The translations under genes and the position numbers were made by a program. This document shows, one piece after another, positions 38,701 through 49,113 of a stretch of DNA of 64,000 bases (the first letter of the stretch is position 1; each line of letters starts with the position of its first letter). The notes below the pieces were generated by a model. It did not search any database. It saw nothing but the letters and a program-made list of their open reading frames with translations, and was not told the origin of the DNA. Origin of the DNA: Oenanthe sinensis (lineage: Eukaryota; Streptophyta; Magnoliopsida; Apiales; Apiaceae); assembly GCA_028671895.1 (NCBI GenBank), contig CM053813.1:45540501-45604500 (forward strand), in the 5' to 3' direction.

Positions 38701-41700
38701 AACATTTTTCGAAATAAAAGATGAACTAAAAAAATTAGAAACAAAATGCATATTGCCTAATGTACCATTTAAATCTCCTGGCATGGAAGCTCACCAATGC
38801 ATCACCATATAAACAATACAGCTCAACACGGAACACCATATTTACTTTTACAATTTAATACACAGCATTTCCATCAAGGCTTACTAATAGTAAAGGAGAT
38901 AAACATTGATTCATTGTCAACTTACAACTATGGATCAAAGCAATCTCATCCCAACTTCTTTAACCACGAGATACATGAAGTTGGTTATCTAAGAATTAAC
39001 CAGTACAACAAATTACTAACAAACACTAGTTACTAGTTAATTAAACAGAATTTATGTTTTGCATACAATAAGCTCAAAACTAACACTGCTTGTAGAAAAT
39101 AATTTAATATAGATAACTTGATAGTATAACATAATCATAAGATTCAGACAACCAAAAACTCATAACATGCAATAAGTGGCCAACGCAAAACTAGCAACAG
39201 ATTACACAAACGAGCCATCAAGCGACTAACCCGGTCAACTCGGAAACAAAAATCTGGTGACCAAAACTCATAGTAGCAGTTAGCAAATCAACACCCAAAT
39301 ATAGCTTATAACGCTAGGAGTATATGTACATAAACCATCTACACAGATACTAAGTGACTTGGCCGGAAAATGAAAACCCAACCGGTGCTCTGTTTTCCGA
39401 TGAGTAAAAAAAAAAATAGCAACCAAACTGAAAACCAATTATACCAACATGGTACTGGACTTTAGAGCTACACAACCATGTAAACAAGAACCATAACCGA
39501 GCTTTGAAACTCGATATTTGACCAACCAATAACAAATCCGATCAAAACCCGGTGACTACAAAACAACCCAAAAGAATTATCTAAAAATCCTACCATGTTC
39601 CTCTTGTAACGGCCTACACGTGCATATCAACCATATAAACGAAAGATTAACCATCAACAACTTGAAAAATAAACAAGAACACAGTTGACAAGCAATCATA
39701 ACCGAAAGGTTTTCAAATGAAATTGATAGCATGAACAGACACCAGACATCATAAGTTGCACAACGAATACTCATATAATCAAATCAAGAACTAGTATCAC
39801 CTTCAATCAGTTGCTAAGACTCACGAACCCTAGAAAGCAATTACCCCAAATTTAACAAAATTACCAAGTAGTGGTAATTCTTTTTAATTAAAATTTTATT
39901 AATAAAACTATTTATACTTTTGTAACAATTAAGGGCTCCAATTTGATTAAATGTATTTTTACCCTATAATTAAAATAAAAAACCCAAAAATCATTTGTAT
40001 GGGATAAAATATAAAAATAAATATTTTCGGATAAATGCAATATATATGTCAAAATTCCCCAAAAATTATGAATGTTTCAAAAAGAATAAAATAAAGTCAT
40101 TTTGAGGATTTTACTATTTTCACAAAAATAAAGGTAACAAAAACATGGTCTCGAGTTTATAACAGGGGCTAGGGCCGATAATCATAAATCGAAATAACTC
40201 TCTTTTAATGATACAAAAATTATAGTAAAATAGAATAACATATTTTAAGCTACACAGAATTCACATAACACATATCGGGTAATTTTTCTATTTAATAAAA
40301 ATCAAAACTCAGATAATTGCATTAAAAATAATCTAAATCACAATAAATTATAATAAAAGCATATTTAAATATTATAAAATGCACATAATTTTCCCGGTCG
40401 TTACAATAGTTGCTCTTAATTCTTTTAATTATAAATGTGTGAAAGAAGCTTGTAAGTTCTACACTTTACAGTTTACACCTACTAGCATCACCTATAATAT
40501 TGAAAATCTTTGAAGGGCTTGAACAATTTAAACTTTAATAGTATTGCTAAGAAAAAATAAACTTCCTTGAACCCAGGGGCGGAACTAGCGTATAGAGTGT
40601 GTGGGCCCATGCCCACCCTTGCTGTCAATGAACTTCAAAGTTAAAGAAATAAAAACAAAAAATTCATCTTTAAAAGCTATATTTGCCCACACTTATTTCC
40701 TTTACCCATTCTTTGATACTAATTATATATAGATTTCTTATATAAAAAAATAGGCTAATCTTTGAATTTTATGTAAAAAAATTGAGAAAAAAGTTATAAT
40801 GATATATACGGATATTATACATGAATTTAAAATAAATGAGAGTTTAATATGATATGATTGGATAGACTAGTTTAGTCTCATTTTGGTTTTCAGTTTAGTT
40901 CTATACGATTCTACTACTTTTCATCTTATTTTTTTGTGAAAATTTAGAAAACTAAATTCTAAATTTTTTGTGAACTTTTCTATATTATTATATTTATCTA
41001 CCTTTTTCGTGTTTAATATTAAAATAAATTCAATTATTTTGTTATATTATTTTTTAAAATATAATTATCATCTTGTAAAAACGCTTAAACAATTTATCAA
41101 ACATTAAAAATTAATAATATTAATTATTTAATATATATATTAGAAATTAATTATGAACTATGAAGCACCGACTCGGATACGGGGACACGGGACTCGGGTA
41201 CGGGGACACGGGGATTCGCCAAACTCTAAAGAGTCCTGGATACGGGACTCGGCAAATTTTATTTTTTTTGTAATAAATATATATGTCAACATTCAACAAA
41301 TTCATAAATAATAGTTCCATTCAAATTTGATAATAAGTCGTGCAAACTTAGTACAAAATAATTAGTAAACTAGTAAACTTTTAGCCTGTAAAAAAAATAG
41401 AATCTGCCTTGTTCCCATATATTAATTTATTTGGCATAAATCATTTTATTTAGTTATCTACATGTTCTAAATCTAAATTTCTCAACATTTTTTTAATAAA
41501 AAAACACATATAAAGAAACAAAAGGGATACAAAATTTAAAATTAAATTAAATATATAAGATAAGGCAACAACAACAGAAGGTAGGTGAAATTTATTTAAA
41601 AGAAAAAGAAAAATTAAAAGGTTGGTGAAGCATACGGTTATAAATAGCAGCTCCCCAATTACTTTTAGACACGGGTACGGGGACTCGACATAAATATATT

Positions 41701-44700
41701 AATAATAATTATAATATTTTTATTTCATAATAAATTAGAGCAAAATTCAAACCAATTAACATTAAAGTTTTATTTGAGTTAATTTAATTGTTATCTATGC
41801 TCTTACATTTTAATGGACAATAAATGAAATTAAAAATGATTTTTTATAATTTAAATAGAATATATATATATTACACATGTATATAATCAACAAAAAATAT
41901 AAAAAAGATGCAGTTTTGTGTAATTAATAAATTTGGACATTGACTGTACTAAAAAATATTACCCACAGCAGAAAAAAGATAATAAAAAATAATTATTTCT
42001 ATAATAAATACATTACACAGCTAAGTACATGTACAGCTTATTGATATACAGCTGTGTTCAACTTTAAAAAAGGAAATAAAGCAAATAAACAACTCAGTTT
42101 ATGCATCGTCTCTCTCTCCCTTCCTTCTTTCACTTCTCCCTGCCTTTCTATCTCCTGTTCTGCAGATCTGGTTTTACATCTTCTCAAAAACCTTGTCAAA
42201 TGACCATCAATTAACACCACAAACAATCCCTTAAAAGTTAAACAGTCTCATCAGAATAAAATCTGAAACATCACTTACAATTTCTCCGGCGACGAGGACG
42301 ATGGGTCGAATTTTCAGATGACGAATCCGGTATGTATTCGGGGTCGTGTCCCGTGTTGGGTCGGGTCGACACGGGTACGACCACCGGAAGTGACGAGTCG
42401 GAGTAACGTAGCTCTCTAGAAGGTACCCTCTCTCCATCTCTCTCCCTCCCTCTCTCTCTGTGTACGTTTTTATTCATGTTTGAATCATAGGATTCAAATT
42501 TGTTTTTTCAGTTCCGTTTTGTTCTGTAATAATGTACAGAATTAGCATGACCCGAATCCGTCACGCGTCTAACCCGAGTCCGAAACGAGTCCGCTGCCGA
42601 ATTCGTCTTGACTCGCCACTTGGCGAGTCGGACACGTACTCAGCCGAGTCCGTGCCGAGTCGCCGAGTCGGCCGAGTCGGACTCGCATACGGCACCGATT
42701 TTGCCGTGTCCGTGCTTTCCAGATTATGAATTAAAATTATTTATAGTGCCCACCCTTTCTCACTATTCTGGTTCCGCCACTGCTTGAACCTTTTAGTTTT
42801 CATTTATTTAAGAAAGTAAGCTATCAAATTACCAACTTACCAGGCCCTATAAAATTAATTCCTCATTCCTATAAGAATTCCATGATTTCACAACAAAAGA
42901 TAGACGGGGACTCTGTTTTTTGACTAACCTAGAATTAAGCACAGAATAGTGAAAACAGGTTGTCATGTTTGGACATGGTAAAGTAATTTAGACCTACATA
43001 TTCTAGGCTCATAAAATTATGTCAAGAGTAGTTTATTAGGCGGTAATATTGCAATACTAATAGTTCTTTGTTTCTGCAACTACCTGAAGAATGGACAAAT
43101 AATTTTCATCTCATTCATGGATTAAAGAATCCTATTTCATGGTACTTTCCTCTTGCTTGACATGCTTGTTTTTATGTAAACTCTCACCCCCAATGCAGTC
43201 CATTGTCGGTCATGGTGAATCAATAAATGAAATCAGGACCCAGATGTTAAAACCATCGCTTGTACTTTCTGCCAGCAAAGTAAGCATTGTGGCCTTTTCC
43301 TTTTTTTACCCTTTCTATTTTCTAGACCTATGCATTCTTCTTTCTCAAAATGGTCGTAATCGATAGCTTGTCTACTTCAGAATAGGATGAATCTATTCGG
43401 CTATGGAATGTCCACACTGGAATATGCGTTCTGATCTTTGCTGGAGCTGGTGGGAATCGACATGAAGTCTTGAGTGTGGTATTGTGGGAATTGCAATGAT
43501 TTCTGATACATCCGAAAATTCACTTCACTGTCCTTGATATTAATTGATAGATTTCCTTTTTTAGATATTGCTGTCACAGCAGTGATATGTAACATATGGT
43601 TTGGTACCAATCTTTCAGGACTTTCACCCTTCAGATATATATCGCTTTTCAAGTTGTGGTATGGACAATACTGTCAAAATCTGGTCAATGAAGGTAAGTT
43701 CTTTTATGTAAAGACAAAATAATTCTTTCCAATTTTTTATCGAAACGAAATGTTTAGCCATGAAGCAAAAATTGAACAAGTAAATCACACAAACAAATTT
43801 TTTACTTTTGTTATATATGGAGTATAGATAATAGACTATAGAACATATCTCTACTGAACACTGCTTACAGTCAGAATTTTGTGGAGTTAGTTAAGGTTGG
43901 TGGTGGTGATTTCAAATGTCTGTCATGTTTATATGAATTGCTCAATTTGCATTTCTTGCATGGGTTGGTAATGTTAAGCACGAGCATAATTATTGCACAC
44001 ATATTTAAGACCTGATTGATGGGTATGAAAGTAATCTTATAATTCGGAAATGATTTCAAAGTGTTCATTTACATTCTTGTGATTTTGGAGAAAATAGAAC
44101 ACTTGTCCAGAGGACTAAAACAACCATTCAGAAGATGAACCTAGAAGTCAACCTGCTCTAGTAGATATGATCGGATAATAAACACAACCTCCAACATATT
44201 ATGGTCCTTCATTTAATTAATGTTACTATTAAGTTCAGTTCTTTAGACTTTTCCGTCATGAATGCATCTTCATGCAGATTTTTGGACTTATGTGGAAGAA
44301 TCTTTCACATGGACCGACAAGCCGTCAAAGTTCCCTACAAAATTTGTGCAGTTTCCGGCATGTGGCTCTTATCATCTTATTCTTTCTTCCCTATTCCAAG
44401 ATTCCTCGCCTAGATATGTGCATAAACGAATCTGAGGTTATTCTTTTATTCCAGGTGTTTGTGGCCAAAGTACATACAAACTATGTTGACTGCAATAGGT
44501 GGCTTGGCGATTGTATCTTGTCCAAGGTGCAGTTCTACTTTATACACCTCTGATTGAGAGTTCATGACTGTAGGTATCAAGCAGTGGTATTTAGGATTCT
44601 TTTTTCCTGACTTGTTAATACAGGGTGTTCAGAATGAAATGGTATTATGGGAGCCAATAATAAAGGATCAGCCGCCAGGAGAGGTTAGACGTTTGTGTCT

Positions 44701-45557
44701 TTGTGATTGTCATTCCTCATGCTTTTGAGAGATATATGTATTTGCATGTGCATCTCTCAGTCTTTTCTTTACTGTTATTGCCTTGTACTCAAGTGCATTT
44801 CTTTGATTATGCCTTCTATTTTGTTACTTTCTTTATTAAAGCAAGACTATATTCATTAAAAGAAATTTTCTGCTCCATGAATCTGTGTGGGTTCTGCCGA
44901 CATCCTCCAAAAATACCCTGTTCCAGAATGTGACATGTGGTTTATCAAGTTCTCTTGTGATTTCCATTACAATGTTGCTGCTATAGGTAATACTAATACA
45001 ACTTTTGAAACCCTTCTGTTTTTTTTTATGTTATTGTATACTCAAACAATCACTTTACTTATTTAATGATGTATACGAGTAAATTTGTTATATAAACTTG
45101 GCAATTTTCACAATTATTGATTAATCAACCTTTTTGCCAGGAAATAAAGAAGGAAAGATTTTTGTTTGGGATTTGCAGTCCAGCCCTCCTGTTCTCATCA
45201 CAAGGTTTATTTTATTATTCATAGTCTTTTTGATGAAGCATAAAATGGAGAACTCCTCTTCTGGTATAAATTTAGGTATCTGATAGTAGACTTGTGTTAT
45301 TGTCAGGTTGTCTCAAGCACCAAAATCAATTATTAGGCAGACTGCGATGTCCTTTGATGGAAAGTAAGTGACATTTAGCAGCTTTCCTTGAGTTAGCATT
45401 GCAGACTTTCGGCGATACTCTGACTGCTTTATATTTGAATGAACATATCATCGTCTTTGTTCACGTTTTGACTGTTTGCACTTTTGATCTCAGAACTATC
45501 CTCAGCTGCTCTGATGATGGATTAATTTGTCGTTGGGATGATGTTGCAACTTCCTAG
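35717..45557 (+). CDS. FIE: FIE: Polycomb PRC2 WD40 subunit (EED/ESC homologue), splice sites damaged
   Basis: Predicted 385 residues in 13 exons, as in Arabidopsis FIE (369 aa): 35717-35941, 36758-36823, 36957-37079, 43199-43279, 43386-43478, 43619-43693, ~44277-44357, 44455-44526, 44624-44683, ~44890-44986, 45141-45204, 45307-45363, 45494-45557. FIE is the WD40 propeller of PRC2, which places H3K27me3 and represses seed development before fertilisation. Recognisable blocks: GSLTPSNPRKYK, KEESFYTVTWSCNP, GHGESINEIRTQ, DESIRLWNV, FAGAGGNRHEVLSV, HPSDIYRFSSCGMDNTVKIW, FWTYVEESFTWTDKPSKFP, HTNYVDCNRW, CRWDDV. Odd: intron 3 is 6.1 kb and full of transposons; intron 6 cannot be spliced in frame with the obvious GT-AG pair; exon 7 ends at a GC donor; exon 10 has no AG acceptor. 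Coding is otherwise open throughout. Either a young pseudogene or second copy, or a gene using unusual splicing. Confidence 0.9.
37092..40410 (-). mobile_element. 3.3-kb solo LTR in FIE intron 3
   Basis: The element spans 37097-40405 (3309 bp). On the minus strand it starts TGTAACGACCGGG and ends GGGTTTGGAGGGCGTCACA, i.e. TG...CA. The 5-bp target duplication is exact: ATAGT at 37092-37096 and 40406-40410. TGTAAC... starts and ...GGGYGTSACA ends are common in long LTRs of Ty3/gypsy elements (Tekay/Del-like). No internal polymerase domains or second LTR are present, so it is best read as a solo LTR left by recombination. It is antisense to FIE. Confidence 0.85.
40566..42790. mobile_element. hAT-family element in FIE intron 3, with a nested insertion
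   Basis: The element spans 40574-42782. Its ends are CAGGGGCGGAACTAG and CTGGTTCCGCCACTG, inverted copies with two differences. The 8-bp target duplication CTTGAACC is exact at 40566-40573 and 42783-42790. It is the same family as 16164-17072: both share GCCCACCCTT near the left end and GTGCCC-C near the right. Of its 2209 bp, 1565 are a later insertion (41158-42722); the original element was about 0.64 kb and non-autonomous. Confidence 0.92.
41150..42730. mobile_element. Mutator-like element nested in the hAT element
   Basis: The insertion covers 41158-42722 (1565 bp), flanked by ATTATGAA at 41150-41157 and 42723-42730. The host hAT sequence is continuous across the pair when compared with its relative at 16.9 kb. 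Ends CTATGAAGCACCGACTCGG and CCGTGTCCGTGCTTTCCAG are imperfect inverted repeats, followed inward by G+C-rich arrays of GACTCGG, GACACGGG and TACGGGG. 8-9 bp duplications and GC-rich ends suggest a Mutator-like element, though hAT is not excluded. The 42231-42720 part, G+C-rich with a 5'UTR-like CT tract and a GTAAGT donor on the minus strand, could be captured gene sequence or the element's own promoter exon. Confidence 0.7.
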
Positions 45558-46140
45558 GCTCCCTGGCACTTCTTGGAGCTCACTAGAAATTTATATTAAC
45601 AGTCAAAAACATATATGCTCATCATGATTTGTCGCAAACTACCCTCCTTTGGTCTTTTTTGTTTGTTGGCAGAGGGCAATGACTCTTTTGTCTGCAAATT
45701 TAACATTCTGTTTGTTTTTTGGGGAGAAACATATTTGAAACATGGACTTTAGCTTGCAGAAAAAACGTTTACATATGTTGGCTAAATATTATATTTTCTT
45801 ATTTCTTACGAGCCTTTATTACAAGAGCCAAATATGTAAATGAAATGAGTTAGGAGGGGCATTTTGGAACAACTTCTGAGCCCCCAAATAACTTTGGCCT
45901 TGGCTTCGGTTCCATCTTCTGGCTTAATGGTAAAAGTTTTCATAGGTAATTTAGTTGGTAACTAATACTAACAATCTCATAACACACTGTTAACATCAGG
46001 GTGACCCTACAGATTTGGGTGCTCTATACGAAATTTTGAAATGGTGTTCCTTTTTTTATAAGGTTTTTTAAAAAAAATTTAAAATGTATATATAGTATAT
46101 GTATATAAATTTTTTGGTGTCCTTATCGTCATGGTGCCTT
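45558..46140. other. FIE 3' flank
   Basis: Downstream of the FIE stop. The first ~300 bp probably contain the 3'UTR (AAATATTATATTTTC region near 45785 is A/T-rich), but no polyadenylation signal is distinctive. No other gene seen. Confidence 0.4.
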
Positions 46141-47266
46141 AGGGTTGACTATGGTTGAACATAATCCGACCAATCCGCTCAACCCAAACCTTGTTTCGGC
46201 CGAATAAACTGAACCGTCCAAAACCGAGGGTTGAACGGTTTAATTTTTCAAAAACCCGTATAAATTGGGTTGGGTTAGGATTTAACATATTTTGATTCTA
46301 ACCCAACCCGACCAACCCGTTTACACATATAAACATAGTCCATTAGGCCCATTTGACTATTTGGATTGTATTTGATTATTTGGTGACTATTTATATTTTA
46401 TGTCAGACATTTGGACTATATATTTGTTATGAAAAATTGACATTTGGCAGATGCAGACTATATCAAAATTATGTTCAGACTTGTTTACAGCTTTGTTGAT
46501 TGAAAAAGAGGGTTTAACCCAACCCAACCCAACCCAACCCGAATTAATTGAGTTGGGTGGGATTGGTTTACATAATTTTTTTTATTAATGGGTTCAGTTT
46601 TTATCAACCCGAACTAATTGGGTTGGGTCATTTTTTGATTAAAACCCGCCCAACCCAACCCGTTTTCACCCTAGGGTTGACTTGATTGCCTTATCCAAGT
46701 CCGACCCTGGTTAACTTATACGGGCCAATTTGAATCCCTATTTCCCAAGTTGAAATCTTTTGTATCAAAAGAGCTTTGTTAACGCTGAGGATTGTTAGCT
46801 GCAAGGATTAGCAGAATGTACTTATAAGATGAGGTAAAACTTATATATACACACATAGTCCTAAATTTTAAATAAGTGGTACATACAAAAAACATAGATC
46901 ATGTAACAAAACATAAAGCACATGATACATACAATCCATCAAGTTGGGGGTTAGTCAGTTTAGTTAGCTTGTTCACCCCTAACTAATTAATTTTAGAGCC
47001 CTAATTCAAAACACACATACACATATTGACTTCACCATTTAAACCCACTCCCCCTATCTATACTAATATATGTATATCAATTTTTTGGTTCCCCTTATTT
47101 TCATGGTGCCTTAGGGGTTGACTTGATCGCCTTATCCAAGACCCGCCCTGGTTAACGTATACGAGCCAATTTGACGTATATGAGCCGGTTTGAATCCCTA
47201 TTTCCCATGTTAAAATCTTTTTTTATCAAAAAAGCTTTGTTAACCCTGAGGATTGTTAGTTGCAAA
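46093..47266. repeat. Direct repeat pair, one copy interrupted by an insertion
   Basis: A unit of roughly 190 bp occurs at about 47065-47266 (…TTTTTTGGTTCCCC, CATGGTGCCTTAGGGGTTGACT, CCTTATCCAAG, CCTGGTTAAC, TTTGAATCCCTATTTCCC, GAGGATTGTTAG) and, split, at about 46093-46150 plus 46673-46805. The split copy carries the element at 46151-46672. Neither unit codes for anything recognisable. Confidence 0.75.
46141..46682. mobile_element. 522-bp non-autonomous element with 10-bp target duplication
   Basis: The insertion is 46151-46672, flanked by exact AGGGTTGACT at 46141-46150 and 46673-46682. The undisturbed repeat copy at about 47110 gives the empty site. The interior has inward-facing arrays of AACCCAACCC on both sides of an A/T-rich core. 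The superfamily is uncertain (Mutator-like or hAT-like). Confidence 0.75.
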
Positions 47267-48368
47267 TAGGGCTGTCAATTTGACGTATTTTTTCTCTTTT
47301 GGAGTCTCGCTGCGGTTGAATTACATATTTTATAAATTACTTGAGGTAAAGTTGTTAGACTTGTGACAAGCTAGTAGGCCAAAAGGTTGATTACTTAAAA
47401 AACTGTCTTGCTGAGTGTTATTATAACTTTTCTATGAGAGATAATATTTAAATAATTGTTACATCAAATACATTCCATTAAACATAGCATCTAACCTTTT
47501 TTTAGGGCAACATAACATCTAACCTTAAAACATAACCTTAATATACTTTGGTCAACAAATAATAAAAAGTAATAACCTGAAAATATAGACAACAGAAAGA
47601 GTTTAATTTAATATCTGCACTTCTTTCATGTAATAGCTATAGAAAAATGCTGACGTATATCATTTCATCAATGTTAACTTAAAATCTTAATCCACTTGTG
47701 TACTAACATGCAATACCTACACAGCTGCCAAGTTTTTTTAAGAAAAGAATAGTCAAGATAGGGCTTGTTTTGCTTTGTATCTTAAAGAGAAAAAGGTGAT
47801 ACTGCTTGTATCACATATTGCAGTTACAGTTTCCATGTATTTGATTTATAATTTTTGGTTTATTCTATTTATTTTGCAATACAAGTTGAAAACAATCACT
47901 AAATCGTCCTTATCTTATCTTATTGTGTGTATTGGGTAAAATTCTGAGATAAAACAACGGAAACAATATTAGTCTAATGAGTAATGACCAGGGATTTTAG
48001 TACCTTCTTTAGTGCCCAACACGGAGATGCTAATTTGGGACCAGGAATGTTAGTACCTTCTTTTATTCTAAGCAAATCGCACCAGCCCAATTAAAAAAAA
48101 AGCATTATAAATTAGAATCCTTAGAACCCTTAGATCATTGGTCCTTCAGGTGATTGTGAAATTCCTATATATAGTGTTGTACCAGGGTGGTTAAAGGTAG
48201 TAAATCTGTACGCACTGAAGACTAGTTAGTTTTTGGTCAAATGGTGCAATCTTAATTTTTTCTTGATTATATAATGTAATTATTGTTGTTTCCTGACTAC
48301 CTGCTTAAAAGAAGTAATTACAAAAGCAAGCTTCTTGAGCTGATTTATGGAGCTGAACAATCTTGCAG
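46806..48368. other. Intergenic DNA upstream of the orphan L11 exon
   Basis: Apart from the second copy of the direct repeat (to about 47266) I see only A/T-rich DNA. I searched it for upstream exons of ribosomal protein L11 (the PPVGPALG and PPASVLLLKAA regions) and found none. Confidence 0.45.
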
Positions 48369-48577
48369 GAGCGGAGAAAGGCTCAAAAGACCCGAAACTA
48401 GAGAAAGTCGGGAAAGTTACAATTGACCAGTTGCGCACCATTGCTATTGAGAAATTGCCAGACTTGAATTGTTCCAGCATAGAATCTGCTATGAGAATTA
48501 TAGCTGGTACTGCAGCTAATATGGGCATTGATGTCGATCCTCCTATTCTTACCCCCAAGATTAAGGAACTTGTGTAG
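48369..48577 (+). pseudogene. Orphan last exon of plastid ribosomal protein L11
   Basis: After a good acceptor (AATCTTGCAG, ends 48368) comes an open stretch to the stop at 48575-48577. It encodes the C-terminal third of bacterial-type uL11: EKGSKDPKLEKVGKV, TIDQLRTIAIEKLPDLNC, ESAMRIIAGTAANMGIDVDPP and a Lys-rich end (PKIKELV). The ESAMRIIAGTAANMG and IDxDPP blocks are those of plant plastid L11 (nuclear RPL11), which sits at the GTPase-associated centre of the 70S ribosome. The exon enters in phase 1 (G|GA for Gly), as expected for a downstream exon. The transit peptide and N-terminal exons are not found between the FIE stop and here, so this is probably a copied gene fragment with little decay. 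Confidence 0.75.
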
Positions 48578-49113
48578 CATCTCTTTTTCCCGTCCTCCAT
48601 CCACTCAGCCAACACAAGCACATTATCATTTTCTTTTGTATGCTCTCTACTTAAATCGTAGCATAGGTCATTCAATTTCTTCTAGCTTCATTTTATGTTA
48701 GATATGCATCAACTCGAGTGATGTAGAGAATCTTGAACCCGAGGATGATTTTTATGATTTTGGTTGATGTTAATTTGTGCTTCCAAAATCACATGGCTGT
48801 TCTGTTTTGCCTGTGGTGACTGGATAAATATACAATGATTGAACAAGACCAACACGGCAACACAAATAATTCATTTTTTTATCAGCAGCATAAACCTCAA
48901 GTACATGTTTAATCAGGTACAGATGTAAATTCGGTGCAATCCAGATTTGTCGAATTCCTAACATTATAGTCTAAATGATCTATTAATGAATTATAAAATT
49001 GAATGACCGATCATTCGTAATAAAAAATATTGATGGTTCGAAATTAATTACGTATGTGAGTATTTTAAATTTAATGCTGAAATTATCAGCGGACAAAAAA
49101 GTTACGTAGTAAA
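48578..49113. other. Flank of the L11 fragment
   Basis: Likely former 3'UTR of the L11 exon (to about 48960) followed by A/T-rich DNA. No gene seen. Confidence 0.4.

Noticed and set aside
42532..42729. Arg/Ser-rich frame at the end of the FIE intron 3 element
   Set aside because: It is a translation of the G+C-rich GAGTCGG repeats at the transposon end.
44272..44553. 93-codon frame covering FIE exons 7 and 8
   Set aside because: It is the frame-shifted reading of FIE exon 7 running into the intron; the FIE frame matches the family.
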